Shown piece by piece: positions 43,518-52,590 of a DNA stretch of 64,000 nucleotides. Source of the DNA: an uncultured Christensenella sp. (GTDB lineage: Bacteria; Bacillota; Clostridia; Christensenellales; Borkfalkiaceae); assembly GCA_910587015.1 (NCBI GenBank), contig CAJUME010000005.1, positions 186,001 through 250,000 on the forward strand. Reading direction: 5' to 3'. Position 1 is the stretch's first letter; each line of letters begins with the position of its first letter. The position numbers and the translations under genes were made by a program. Below the pieces are notes generated by a model that made no database searches, had not been told where the DNA came from, and was given only the letters and a program-made list of their open reading frames with translations.

Positions 43518-46136
43518 TTACAGACTTTCTATCTGCTTTAAAAGCTTTTCGCGCATCTCTATATATTTATTCAGCTTGGCGCGCTCCTCGTCAACCAGCT
43601 TTTTGGGCGCCTTGGAAACAAAGCCCTGATTGTTAAGCTTGCCGTCCGCTCGGCGGATTTCGTCCATAACGCGTTCAAGCTCGCCTTCAAGCCGCACCTT
43701 TTCCTTTTCCAAATCCACAAGCTCGCCCATAGGCATATAAATTGTGCCGATAGAAAGCACCTTTGTAACCGTTTTGTCGCCCGCCTCTGCCGCAGAGGAA
43801 ACAAACTTAATTTCCTTTGCACCCGCAAGCTTTAATATGCTGTCCTCGTTGACGGAAATAAGCCGCTTGCCGCTTTCGGTTACGATATACAGACTGACCT
43901 TGCGCGAGGGCGGGCAGTCAAGCTCGGTCTTAGCCGCGCGTACCGCCTTAATAATATCCATTACACCCGCAAACGCCGCCGCGTCCTTTTTGTACGCTAA
44001 TTTAGAGTTGTATCTGGGGAACTCCTTCGTCATAATCGTGCCCTCCGCATTGGGCAGAGCGCGATAAATTTCGTCGGTTATAAACGGTGCGAAGGGGTGC
44101 AAAAGCTTTAAGGTGTTTTCAAGCACAAACACCAGAACGGACGCCGCCGCGTCCTTCTTTGCACCGTCCTCCGAATATAATACGGGCTTTACAAGCTCGA
44201 TATACCAGTCGCACAAATCCGACCAGATAAAATCGTACAATAGCTGTGCCGCCACGCCGAACTCAAACTTGTTTAAGGAAAGCGTTACGTCGCGTATGGA
44301 TGCCTGCAGACGGGAAATTATCCACTTGTCCGCGGGGCAAAGCTTTATTTCGGAAAGCGGCTTGATTGTGCGCCCCTCGCAGTTGGAAATGACAAAGCGG
44401 CTGGCATTCCATATTTTATTCATAAAGTTGCGGCACGCTTCTACCTTCGCGTCCGAATAGCGGGTATCGTTACCGGGGGCTACGCCCTGCAAAAGCGAAA
44501 AACGCAGACTGTCCGCGCCGTATTTATCTATGACCTCCAACGGGTCTACGCCGTTGCCGAGAGATTTGGACATTTTTCTGCCGTTCTCGTCGCGCACAAG
44601 TCCGTGAATAAGCACATCGCGGAAGGGTACCTTGCGCATATGCTCCAGACCGGAAAAAATCATTCTGGCAACCCAGAAGAAAATTATGTCGTAGCCCGTT
44701 ACAAGCACGTCGCCGGGGTAGAAATATTCCAAATCGGACGTATCCTCGGGGAAGCCGAGCGTTGAAAACGGCCACAGCGCAGAGGAAAACCATGTATCGA
44801 GCACGTCCTCATCCTGCGCGATATTTTTACTGCCGCAGTGCGGGCAGGCAGTTACGTCTGTTTTGGAGCAAATCTCCTTGCCGCAGTCGGCGCAGTACCA
44901 CACGGGTATGCGGTGTCCCCACCACAGCTGACGCGAAATGCACCAATCCTTGACGTTTTCCATCCAGTTATAATAGGTTTTTGCAAAGCGTTCGGGCACG
45001 AAGGTAATCTTCTTGTCCATAACCGCATTGATTGCGGGACGGGCAAGCCCCTCCATTTTGACAAACCACTGCTTGGAAACAAGCGGCTCTACCGTGGCGC
45101 CGCAACGGTAGCAATGCCCTACGCTGTGGGTGTGCGGCTGAATTTTTACAAGGTGCCCGCTTGCTTTAAGCTCTTCCACAAGCTGTTTTCTGCATTCGTA
45201 GCGGTCAAGCCCCGCAAATTTGCCTGCAAGCGCGTTCATAGTGCCGTCGTCGTTCATAACCCGAACAACGGGCAGATTATGGCGCAGACCGACCTCGAAA
45301 TCGTTAGGGTCGTGCGCGGGCGTGATTTTTACAACGCCCGTACCGAATTCCATATCCGCGTGCGCGTCGCCGACAACGGGTATCGGCTTGTTTATGACGG
45401 GCAGAATTACGTTTTTGCCTATAAGGTGCTTATAGCGCTTGTCCTTGGGGTTAACGGCAACTGCTGTATCGCCGAACATTGTTTCGGGGCGGGTTGTGGC
45501 AACCACAAGCGCCTCGTAGGAATTTTCCACAAAATATTTAATGTGCCAGAAGAAGCCCGCCTCCTCCGCATAGTCAACCTCGACGTCGGAAAGCGTAGTT
45601 TTACAGTTGGGGCACCAGTTTATAATTCTGCTGCCGCGGTAGATAAGCTTTTTGTTGTAAAGATTTACAAACACCTCGCGCACGGCTTTTGAGCATTTTT
45701 CGTCCATGGTAAAGGTAAGGCGCGACCAGTCGCAGGACGAGCCTAATTTTTTAAGCTGTTCCACTATTCTGCCCGCGTACTTGTCCTTCCACTCCCAAGC
45801 GCGCTTTAAAAAGCCCTCGCGCCCGACAGTATCCTTGTCAAGCCCTTCCTTTTTCATTTGCTCGACAATTTTAACCTCGGTCGCAATAGAAGCGTGGTCT
45901 GTCCCCGGCAACCAAAGCGCGCAGTAACCCTGCATGCGCTTGAAGCGGATTATAGTATCCTGCAACGTTTCGTCCATGGCGTGACCCATATGCAGCTGAC
46001 CCGTGATATTGGGCGGCGGCATCATTACCGTAAAGGGCACCTTGTTATCGTCGCGCACTGCCTTAAAGCAGCCGCTTTCTTCCCATTCGCGGTAAAGTCT
46101 TTCTTCAAAGCTTTTGGGGTTGTAAGTCTTTTCCAT
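43518..46136 (-). CDS. valS: Valyl-tRNA synthetase
   Basis: The 872-residue class I synthetase charges tRNA-Val and has a normal length for the family. The HIGH-type motif appears in PPPNITGQLHMGHAMDETLQ and the KMSKS loop in GRKMSKSLGNGVDPLEVID. The editing domain, a zinc-binding segment (CADCGKEICSKTDVTACPHC) and a C-terminal coiled coil are present. The ATG at 46136 is chosen because AAGGTCGG precedes it; a further in-frame start 63 bases upstream overlaps the promoter. No T-box is present in the leader. Confidence 0.98.
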   Translation of the reverse strand: MEKTYNPKSFEERLYREWEESGCFKAVRDDNKVPFTVMMPPPNITGQLHMGHAMDETLQDTIIRFKRMQGYCALWLPGTDHASIATEVKIVEQMKKEGLDKDTVGREGFLKRAWEWKDKYAGRIVEQLKKLGSSCDWSRLTFTMDEKCSKAVREVFVNLYNKKLIYRGSRIINWCPNCKTTLSDVEVDYAEEAGFFWHIKYFVENSYEALVVATTRPETMFGDTAVAVNPKDKRYKHLIGKNVILPVINKPIPVVGDAHADMEFGTGVVKITPAHDPNDFEVGLRHNLPVVRVMNDDGTMNALAGKFAGLDRYECRKQLVEELKASGHLVKIQPHTHSVGHCYRCGATVEPLVSKQWFVKMEGLARPAINAVMDKKITFVPERFAKTYYNWMENVKDWCISRQLWWGHRIPVWYCADCGKEICSKTDVTACPHCGSKNIAQDEDVLDTWFSSALWPFSTLGFPEDTSDLEYFYPGDVLVTGYDIIFFWVARMIFSGLEHMRKVPFRDVLIHGLVRDENGRKMSKSLGNGVDPLEVIDKYGADSLRFSLLQGVAPGNDTRYSDAKVEACRNFMNKIWNASRFVISNCEGRTIKPLSEIKLCPADKWIISRLQASIRDVTLSLNKFEFGVAAQLLYDFIWSDLCDWYIELVKPVLYSEDGAKKDAAASVLVFVLENTLKLLHPFAPFITDEIYRALPNAEGTIMTKEFPRYNSKLAYKKDAAAFAGVMDIIKAVRAAKTELDCPPSRKVSLYIVTESGKRLISVNEDSILKLAGAKEIKFVSSAAEAGDKTVTKVLSIGTIYMPMGELVDLEKEKVRLEGELERVMDEIRRADGKLNNQGFVSKAPKKLVDEERAKLNKYIEMREKLLKQIESL

Positions 46137-46169
46137 AAAAATTGCCGACCTTAAAAAATAATATAAACT

Positions 46170-46199
46170 ATTATAAAACAAAAAGCTTAAGGTTGTCAA
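46170..46199 (-). promoter_or_regulatory. Sigma-A promoter of valS
   Basis: TTGACA (46194-46199), 18 bases, TATAAT (46170-46175) on the minus strand. Confidence 0.8.
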
Positions 46200-46262
46200 A
46201 CGCTGGCAACGCCCGCATAAAATGTATTATCAAATTTTTAAACAGGAGTTGAAATACTTATT

Positions 46263-47258
46263 TTGAAAAAGAAAATCTTATTTTCGGCGCTTGCCGCAGT
46301 GTTCACGCTGATTATCCCTTTCTCTGTTGCAGGCTGTAACAAGGGCGGCAAGGTCATAAAAATCAACGAAGTCACCCACTCGGTATTTTACGCGCCCCTC
46401 TATCTTGCGGAAGCGCTCGGCTATTTCGAGGACGAGGGCTATAAAATCGAGCTGACCAACGGCGGCGGCGCGGACGCGACAATGGCCGCTGTGCTTGCGG
46501 GCGAGGCGGACGTAGGCTTCTGCGGGCCCGAGGCTACCGTTTACGTACACACGGGCGACAGCGACGACGCGCCTATGGTTTTCGGTCAGCTGACCAAGCG
46601 CGATGGCAGCTTCCTTGTAGGCAGAACGGCTCAGCCAGACTTTAAATGGACGGATTTGCAGGGCAAGGATATACTTGCGGGCAGAAGCGGCGGCGTTCCG
46701 TTAATGACATTCCAGTATGTACTGCGCAATTCCAACGTAACCGCCAACTGCATAACGAATGTTGCATTCAATTCCATGACGGCGGCCTTCGAGGGCAACG
46801 TGGGCGATTACTGCACCATGTTCGAGCCGGTTGCATCCGAATATCAGGCGGCGGGCAAGGGCTATATCGTTGCTTCCGTAGGACAGGAATCGGGCGAAAT
46901 CCCCTACACCTGCTTTATGGCGAAGCAGAGCTATATCGATAAAAACGGCGACAAAATCCGCGGACTTTTAAAGGCTGTGACCAAGGCGATAAAATACCTT
47001 GACGAGCACGACAGCGCGTCTGTTGCAAAGCTTTTGACAAAATACTTTGACGGCACAAGCGAGGCAAGCTTAAAAACCTCTGTTGACAGCTACAAAAAAA
47101 TAGACGCATGGGTAAAAAACATGGCGATGGAGGAAACCGCTTACGAAAGGCTTTTGGACGTTATCGAGCAGGCGGGCGAGCTTAAAGCACGCGTACCCTT
47201 CCACAAGACGGTTTTGACCGAGGCCGCCGACAGAGCCTACCGCGAAATTTACGGCTGA
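46263..47258 (+). CDS. ABC transporter substrate-binding lipoprotein, NitT/TauT (NMT1-like) family
   Basis: The 331-residue lipoprotein has a lipobox ending at Cys25 (SVAGC), so it is anchored outside the membrane. The mature part is NMT1/SsuA-like: NEVTHSVFYAPLYLAEALGYFEDEG, GEADVGFCGPEA, LQGKDILAGRSGG. Such proteins bind sulfonates, nitrate, bicarbonate or thiamine precursors; the ligand cannot be read here. The start is a TTG at 46263 with AGGAG 14 bases upstream, which is long. An ATT codon at 46260 is an alternative. The ATPase and permease genes follow on the same strand. Confidence 0.9.
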   Translation: MKKKILFSALAAVFTLIIPFSVAGCNKGGKVIKINEVTHSVFYAPLYLAEALGYFEDEGYKIELTNGGGADATMAAVLAGEADVGFCGPEATVYVHTGDSDDAPMVFGQLTKRDGSFLVGRTAQPDFKWTDLQGKDILAGRSGGVPLMTFQYVLRNSNVTANCITNVAFNSMTAAFEGNVGDYCTMFEPVASEYQAAGKGYIVASVGQESGEIPYTCFMAKQSYIDKNGDKIRGLLKAVTKAIKYLDEHDSASVAKLLTKYFDGTSEASLKTSVDSYKKIDAWVKNMAMEETAYERLLDVIEQAGELKARVPFHKTVLTEAADRAYREIYG

Positions 47259-47321
47259 AAGAGATTAAAAGCCGTAAAAACACGCTTAAACGCATGATAT
47301 TGCGGGGGCAATTTAAAAATT

Positions 47322-48050
47322 ATGATGCTTGAATTTAAAGACGTATCCTACACCTACCACACCAAAACGGGCGAAACCACCGCTGTATCCGCTCTTAATT
47401 TTACCATTGAGGAAGGACAGTTTGTTTCGGTAATAGGCCCGTCGGGGTGCGGAAAAACCACAATTTTATCGCTTGCCGCAGGGCTTTTAAAGCCCTCCTC
47501 CGGCGAGATTGCCCGAGGCAAAACCGAGTTCGGCTATATGCTTCAACGCGACGCGCTGTTTTCATGGCGCACGGTAGAGCAGAACATTTTTCTGCCGCTG
47601 GAGGTCAAAAAGCGCAACACATCGGAAATGCGCGCAAAGGCGGTTTCACTCGCGGAAAAATACGGGCTTAAGGACTTCCTTAAAAAGACGCCCTCTCAGC
47701 TTTCGGGAGGAATGCGGCAGAGGGTCGCGCTTATCCGCACGCTTGCCGCCGAGCCGGAAATTCTGCTGCTTGACGAGCCGTTTTCCGCCCTCGACTATCA
47801 GACGAGGCTTGAGGTTTGCGATGACGTGCAGGGCATTATAAAGAGCGAAAAAAAGACTGCGCTGTTGGTGACGCACGACATTTCGGAGGCGATAGCACTG
47901 TCCGACAAGGTGGTTGTGCTTTCCGCCAGACCCGCAACGGTTGTGGCAGAGCATAGCATTGATTTCGGCGGAAACGTGCCCAAATCGCGGCGCGAATGCG
48001 GCGAATTTGCCGCCACGTTCGAGGTTTTGCGCAAGGAGCTGGGCATTTAA
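47322..48050 (+). CDS. ABC transporter ATP-binding protein, SsuB/TauB-like
   Basis: The 242-residue ATPase powers the transporter encoded by its neighbours. Walker A is GPSGCGKTT (about 39-47), the signature is LSGGMRQRVALIRTLAAEP, Walker B is ILLLDEPFSALD, and the switch is VTHDISEA, all intact. The unusually short Q-loop segment (GYMLQRDALFSWRTVEQN) is typical of the nitrate/sulfonate/taurine group. It stands 63 bases after the binding-protein gene and 49 bases before the permease gene. Confidence 0.93.
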   Translation: MMLEFKDVSYTYHTKTGETTAVSALNFTIEEGQFVSVIGPSGCGKTTILSLAAGLLKPSSGEIARGKTEFGYMLQRDALFSWRTVEQNIFLPLEVKKRNTSEMRAKAVSLAEKYGLKDFLKKTPSQLSGGMRQRVALIRTLAAEPEILLLDEPFSALDYQTRLEVCDDVQGIIKSEKKTALLVTHDISEAIALSDKVVVLSARPATVVAEHSIDFGGNVPKSRRECGEFAATFEVLRKELGI

Positions 48051-48099
48051 GTCCTCCCTTCCGCGGCTGAACGATACACGCCGATACCGAGGTTAACCT

Positions 48100-48912
48100 A
48101 TGAAGAAGAAACAGGAAAACAACTTTTCGCGCGAGCATATCGCGTACTTGAAAAAACAGAAACAGAAAAAAATTATAATTCACGTCTGCCGCTGTCTTAT
48201 ACTTGCATTGATTATAGGCTTTTGGGAGCTTTTTGCACAGCTGAAGGTGGTAGACCCGTTTATTACAAGCTCGCCCTCGCGCGTGATTAAGACCATAGGC
48301 GAGCTGTACAACAACGGAACGCTTTTCCGCCATATAGGCATAACGCTTATGGAAACGTTTGCGGGCTTTGCCATTGCCGTAATTTTAGGCTATGCAATAG
48401 CTGTTGTGCTTTGGTCGAGCGATGCGGTAAGGAAGGTTTCAGAGCCGTACATAGTGGTTTTGAACTCCCTTCCAAAAATCGCGCTCGGCCCGCTGATTAT
48501 AATCTGGATAGGCACCGGCTACGATGCCATAATCTTTATGACGGTGATAGTTTCCATAATAGTCTGCATAATGAATATGCTTGCGGGCTTTGTAGCGGTT
48601 GACAAAACCAAGCTGCTTTTAATGAAGTCTATGGGCGCAAGCCGCGCAACAACACTGCGCAAGCTTATTATTCCCGCATCCCTTCCCGCGCTTATGAACA
48701 CCCTGAAGGTTGCCGTGGGGCTTGCGTGGATAGGCTCGATTATGGGCGAATACATTGTATCCAAGGCGGGGCTAGGCTATCTTATAGTCTACGGCGGGCA
48801 GGTATTTAAGCTTGACCTTGTTATGACTGCCACCTTTATACTTTGCGCGCTGGCGGGCGGAATGTACGGAATTATAGCCTTGATAGAAAAATACGTCGTA
48901 AGACAGTATTGA
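48100..48912 (+). CDS. ABC transporter permease, SsuC/TauC-like
   Basis: The 270-residue inner-membrane permease has about six hydrophobic segments. The EAA loop that docks to the ATPase is seen near LMKSMGASRATTLRKLIIPASLP. The N-terminus is very basic (KKKQENNF to KKQKQKKIIIH) and cytoplasmic. It completes a binding protein-ATPase-permease operon and is followed by a strong terminator. The substrate is undetermined. Confidence 0.93.
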   Translation: MKKKQENNFSREHIAYLKKQKQKKIIIHVCRCLILALIIGFWELFAQLKVVDPFITSSPSRVIKTIGELYNNGTLFRHIGITLMETFAGFAIAVILGYAIAVVLWSSDAVRKVSEPYIVVLNSLPKIALGPLIIIWIGTGYDAIIFMTVIVSIIVCIMNMLAGFVAVDKTKLLLMKSMGASRATTLRKLIIPASLPALMNTLKVAVGLAWIGSIMGEYIVSKAGLGYLIVYGGQVFKLDLVMTATFILCALAGGMYGIIALIEKYVVRQY

Positions 48913-48935
48913 ATATTGTTAAACTTTTAAAAAAC

Positions 48936-48969
48936 GCGGGGCGGACTGCAAAAACGCAGTCCGCCCCGC
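48936..48969. terminator. Terminator after the ABC transporter operon
   Basis: GCGGGGCGGACTGC pairs with GCAGTCCGCCCCGC over a six-base loop, followed by TAATATTATTT. It faces the converging small genes at 48991-49262. Confidence 0.85.
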
Positions 48970-48990
48970 TAATATTATTTCAGCTTTACC

Positions 48991-49074
48991 TTATGCAAGC
49001 GCAAGCACAATCAGCACAAGCGCCGCCGTGCACGCCGCAATAATGTTAAGCGCCTTTTTTATATAATAAATCAT
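48991..49074 (-). CDS. Small single-pass membrane protein (27 residues)
   Basis: The frame starts at an ATG overlapping the stop of the gene at 49071-49262 (ATGA), with GAGAGGCGG just upstream. It encodes MIYYIKKALNII followed by a run of hydrophobic residues ending ALVLIVLALA. A short basic head followed by one membrane helix is a common pattern for small membrane proteins. The tight coupling to the upstream gene supports that it is real. Function is unknown. Confidence 0.55.
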   Translation of the reverse strand: MIYYIKKALNIIAACTAALVLIVLALA

Positions 49075-49262
49075 ACCGCCTCTCTCCTCAGCTTTAATCT
49101 TTCGCGTTTGTTAAGTCCTTTAAGGCTGTCAAGCTCGTATAACAGCTTGTCGCTTTCGGTAATTACGGCTACCTCCTCACCACGCTGTAAAAGATATGTT
49201 TCACCATCGTGTCTGTGTCTTATTATGCTTTTCTGCCTTTCTATATAAGCCGTAAAATTCAT
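49071..49262 (-). CDS. Small hypothetical protein
   Basis: The 63-residue, strongly charged protein (MNFTAYIERQKSI at its start, then RHRHDGETYLLQRGEEVAVI) has an excellent ribosome site (GGGAGGAAG) before the ATG at 49262. It is predicted to have a short beta-hairpin followed by a basic helix (LNKRERLKLRREAV). It is not recognised. It is co-translated with a 27-residue membrane protein and is divergent from a WYL-domain regulator, which is the likely controller of both. Confidence 0.6.
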   Translation of the reverse strand: MNFTAYIERQKSIIRHRHDGETYLLQRGEEVAVITESDKLLYELDSLKGLNKRERLKLRREAV

Positions 49263-49308
49263 TTTTACTTCCTCCCGTATTTTACAATACCTATTTTACA
49301 TATTATTG

Positions 49309-49337
49309 TTGACATATATTGTCATATATGATAAAAT
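49309..49337 (+). promoter_or_regulatory. Promoter of the WYL regulator with internal dyad
   Basis: TTGACA (49309-49314), 17 bases, TAAAAT (49332-49337). Inside it TGACA-TATAT-TGTCA (49310-49324) forms a perfect inverted repeat that could be an operator shared with the divergent small genes. The 120 bases from here to the start codon hold no other recognised site. Confidence 0.7.
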
Positions 49338-49457
49338 ATTTTAAAAAATTTTATCAACGGCAAATACGGCGGAAGCAAGCAAACCGCACAGCCTTAAAGC
49401 CGTATTTTATATTATGCCCGACCGCAAAAAATTATTAACCCGAAAGGAGAAAAAAAC

Positions 49458-50378
49458 ATGAAGTACGAGATTATGTTCAAAATAATGACCCGACTTCTGC
49501 AAAAGCGCAAGGTCACTGCAAAGGAAATTGCGGAAAAATACGACGTTTCCGTGCGCAGCGTATACCGCTATGTGGAAGAGCTGATTGTATGCGGCGTGCC
49601 TATTGATATTTCCCGCGGGAGATACGGCGGACTGTCCATTGCGGATACCTTCCGTCTGCCGGCGGGCTACTTCACGCGCGAGGAGTTTTCCGCCGCGATA
49701 AACGCGCTTAATGCTATGGCATCGCAGATTAACGATGAAAACATTATTTCCGCGCGCGAAAAGCTTGAAAGCAAGCAAAAGAACGAGGTGCGGGAGCTGT
49801 CCGTTTGCGGCAACATTATAGTTGACGGCGGCACATGGGGCGGCGGCGCGAAATTCACCGAAAAAATGCGCGTGTGCGAACAAGCCGTAAACCAAAGCAA
49901 AAGCCTTTTGATAGATTACATATCGCGCGGGGGCGAGCACAGCAAGCGCGTAATTGACCCGTATGTGCTGATTTTTAAGCAAAGCGTATGGTATGTTTAC
50001 GCCTTTTGCCACACTAAGCAGAGCTTCCGCACCTTTAAAATAGGAAGAATTAAGTCCGCAACCTTTACGGGCGCGGAGTTTGTAAAAAAGGCGTTTACGC
50101 GCGACGATATAGATTTGAACCTGAATTACAGCGACAGACAGCTTACAGAGGTGACGCTGGAAATTGACAAAAGCTCGCTTGCGGACGCCGAGGAATGGCT
50201 TGGAATAGATAATATAGAGCCGCTGGGGGACAAGCTGGTTGCAAATATCAGTCTGCCCGACGACGACAGCCTTGTTAACAAAATTTTAAGCTACGGCGGG
50301 AACGTGCGGGTTGCCGAGCCAGCCGCCTTGCGCGAAAGAGTTAAAGCCGCGGCAAAGCGGATATACGAAGCGGATTAA
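49458..50378 (+). CDS. YafY-type transcriptional regulator (HTH and WYL domains)
   Basis: The 306-residue protein has an N-terminal winged helix-turn-helix (VTAKEIAEKYDVSVRSVYRYVEEL), a YGG turn (RYGGLSIADTF) and a WYL domain at about 145-225 (LLIDYISRGGEHSKRVIDPY, VWYVYAFCHTKQSFRTFKIGRI). A WCX-like C-terminus completes it. WYL domains bind nucleic acid or nucleotide ligands and tune regulators, often in defence or DNA-damage settings. AAAGGAG precedes the ATG. Its own promoter contains a dyad, so it is probably autoregulatory and controls the divergent small genes. Confidence 0.9.
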   Translation: MKYEIMFKIMTRLLQKRKVTAKEIAEKYDVSVRSVYRYVEELIVCGVPIDISRGRYGGLSIADTFRLPAGYFTREEFSAAINALNAMASQINDENIISAREKLESKQKNEVRELSVCGNIIVDGGTWGGGAKFTEKMRVCEQAVNQSKSLLIDYISRGGEHSKRVIDPYVLIFKQSVWYVYAFCHTKQSFRTFKIGRIKSATFTGAEFVKKAFTRDDIDLNLNYSDRQLTEVTLEIDKSSLADAEEWLGIDNIEPLGDKLVANISLPDDDSLVNKILSYGGNVRVAEPAALRERVKAAAKRIYEAD

Positions 50379-50390
50379 GCATAAACAAAA

Positions 50391-50427
50391 AGCGGTGCGG
50401 AGTTCTTCAAAAAAACTCCGCACCGCT
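50391..50427. terminator. Terminator between the WYL regulator and hinT
   Basis: AGCGGTGCGGAGTT pairs perfectly with AACTCCGCACCGCT, with A-rich sequence before and TATTTTATTTT after. It serves both converging genes. Confidence 0.9.
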
Positions 50428-50444
50428 TATTTTATTTTCAAGCT

Positions 50445-50783
50445 TTACCAAGGCAATTCTTTGCCGCCCAAAATATGGATATGCAGATGGAAAACCGTCT
50501 GTCCCGCGTCCGCGCCCTGATTTATGATTAGTCTGTAACCGTTTTCACAGCCGTTTTGCCTTGCGATTTCGGGAATTTTGAAAAGCATATAATCGACAAG
50601 CCCGCGCCCCTCTGCATTCGCCTCCTCCAACAGCTTGAAATGCGTTTTTGCAACGGCAAGCAGGTGCACGCGCGCCTTAGGCTCTATATCCTTGAATACA
50701 AGCATTTTATCGTCCTCGTACACCTTGGTCGAGGGAATTTCACCCTTGATTATTTTACAGAAAATACAATCGTTACTCAGCAT
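50445..50783 (-). CDS. HIT family protein (HinT-like purine nucleoside phosphoramidase)
   Basis: The 112-residue histidine-triad protein has the motif FHLHIHILGG with His99, His101 and His103 and the N-terminal CIFCKIIKGEIP of the HinT branch. HinT enzymes hydrolyse AMP-lysine and similar adenosine phosphoramidates, including stalled aminoacyl adenylates. The start overlaps the end of the PrsW gene by eleven bases, and it is the last gene of the prmA operon before a terminator. Confidence 0.95.
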   Translation of the reverse strand: MLSNDCIFCKIIKGEIPSTKVYEDDKMLVFKDIEPKARVHLLAVAKTHFKLLEEANAEGRGLVDYMLFKIPEIARQNGCENGYRLIINQGADAGQTVFHLHIHILGGKELPW

Positions 50784-52590
50784 TTACGTCCTCTCCTTTT
50801 ATCTGATTTATTTCCTTTGCAAGTCTTACGGACTGAGCTTTGAATACAGCAAACAGAAGTATTCCTAACATTAATATTGTGCCCCCCGAAAGCGCATAGC
50901 CTATTGCCTGAGCAAGCCCGTAAAACACAACGTTGCCAAGCACTGCGTTATACGTTCCGAAAACGCTGTCGCGGTACACTCCGACAACGTCCTCCCTTAC
51001 GACAAAGCAATAGACGTCGTAAACAGTTTCCGCCGAGCCGAATAAACTATCCTCATCTGCAACATTGCTTACTGCTTTTATGCAGGGGCACATTCTGCCG
51101 TCTATTTTAACGCTTATATCGTAAAGCTGCCACCCGACGGGAATTGCCTTGCCGTCAACAGCTTGTCCGCCCTTGCTGTAAATATAGCTGTAATAATATC
51201 TGTCGTCGACTATCTGCGTTATTTGCGTATACTCGCCGTTGGTTATTGTGCAGGAAGCCCACTCGCTTGCGGGTATGCTTTTGTCAATAGGTCTGTTCCA
51301 ATCGTGACTGAGCGCGTATCCGTCCTGCACATAGCTTACAAATTCATTGACCTGCGTTGAGGAAAATGTCTTAACCTCGTTATCGTAGCCTATGTTTGCC
51401 ATACAGACGTTAAGACCGAGCACCCCGATAATTACCGCCGCAATCGTTGCAAATATATTTGCTAAATTCGAATATCTGTCGCGCTTTTTAATTTTGACCT
51501 CTTCAGTATCCTCGGGAAAGCCTTCATTTGCGACAACCGCGGGCGCGGGATTTGTTGCGGGCGGATTTACCGCGTCCGATGTGGCAATTTCGGCTTCAGC
51601 TGCTTCCGTTAAAACTTCGGCAGAGATGTTTTCAGTTGGAATAGCTGTTTCCAATGTCTCCGCGGCGTCAGCGGCTTCGAAAACAAGTCTGCGCTCCTTT
51701 TTAATTATCCAGCGCGTAAAGCAAATGCTGAAAATAAAGCCGAATACAATTCCGAGAACCGCCCACACCTCGCCGTTGGCGGCTATAAGGTCCCACAAAA
51801 AGTGCAGTACCATGCTCGTTAAGCAGACGGCGTAAAATCTTACGTCCAAAAGCGGACGCTTGCACCTTGAAAAAATCCAGCCGACGTACGCCGCCCATAC
51901 GGTATGCGTGGCTATGCCGGAAACACTCCTTAAAACCGAAATCGTAATCGCAGTTTTAAGGTCTACGCCCTCCTCAAACGATTCAAACAGTATGTAGCCC
52001 ATATCCTCGATTACGGACATTCCCACACCGACCGCGGCGGCTATTGCAAAGCACGCCATGGGGCTTTGACGCTTTTTCATTATAAGTATAGCCGCAACCG
52101 AGGGAATTATCTTTGCCAGCTCCTCTAAAACCGCCGTCCACGCAACCGCGCCGTAGCCGTCTTCCGGCGAGAAGGCAAGATACCCGAGCTCGGTAATAAT
52201 AACCGACGCACAGCCGCCCACCACAAGCACGAAAATCAGCCTTACAAGGCTTAAATCGGTTTTGGGGCACAGCTCGTAAATAAGCGTCATAAACGGCAGA
52301 TTTATAAGCAACGCGCCAAGAAAAACCATTGTGGGGTAGCTGATTGCATTGTTGGAGATATACATAAAGAAGGTAGTTACCGCAAACAGCAGAAAGCACA
52401 GCACAAGCATACGCATGTACGCCCACGGATAAACCTTGTTCACCCTGTCGCTTCCGTCAAAGCCGCGCGTTAAAAATTCCTTGTATTCCTCCTTGGTGTG
52501 GGTGCGGAAGGTTTCGCAAAACCATTTTTTTATCCTTTCCGCTCTCCGCCCCTTCCTCTGCGCCTCAGGAAAGTACCGCCTTTGCTCCAT
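50773..52590 (-). CDS. PrsW family intramembrane protease
   Basis: The 605-residue membrane protein carries the PrsW motifs in the expected order: EELAK at 156-160, Glu195 with GYI, His229, and His263 with Asp267 (HFLWD). These are the residues of this glutamic-type intramembrane protease family, whose founder cleaves an anti-sigma factor. About nine membrane helices precede residue 300. A disordered linker of Ala/Glu/Thr composition, another membrane helix and an extracellular domain follow, then a final helix. The long C-terminal part is unusual against the roughly 220-residue Bacillus PrsW and may sense envelope stress. The start overlaps mtaB by 26 bases. Confidence 0.88.
   Translation of the reverse strand: MEQRRYFPEAQRKGRRAERIKKWFCETFRTHTKEEYKEFLTRGFDGSDRVNKVYPWAYMRMLVLCFLLFAVTTFFMYISNNAISYPTMVFLGALLINLPFMTLIYELCPKTDLSLVRLIFVLVVGGCASVIITELGYLAFSPEDGYGAVAWTAVLEELAKIIPSVAAILIMKKRQSPMACFAIAAAVGVGMSVIEDMGYILFESFEEGVDLKTAITISVLRSVSGIATHTVWAAYVGWIFSRCKRPLLDVRFYAVCLTSMVLHFLWDLIAANGEVWAVLGIVFGFIFSICFTRWIIKKERRLVFEAADAAETLETAIPTENISAEVLTEAAEAEIATSDAVNPPATNPAPAVVANEGFPEDTEEVKIKKRDRYSNLANIFATIAAVIIGVLGLNVCMANIGYDNEVKTFSSTQVNEFVSYVQDGYALSHDWNRPIDKSIPASEWASCTITNGEYTQITQIVDDRYYYSYIYSKGGQAVDGKAIPVGWQLYDISVKIDGRMCPCIKAVSNVADEDSLFGSAETVYDVYCFVVREDVVGVYRDSVFGTYNAVLGNVVFYGLAQAIGYALSGGTILMLGILLFAVFKAQSVRLAKEINQIKGEDVNAE

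Noticed and set aside
44838..45692. A 284-codon plus-strand frame
   Set aside because: Antisense to valS, with no ribosome site or recognisable motif.
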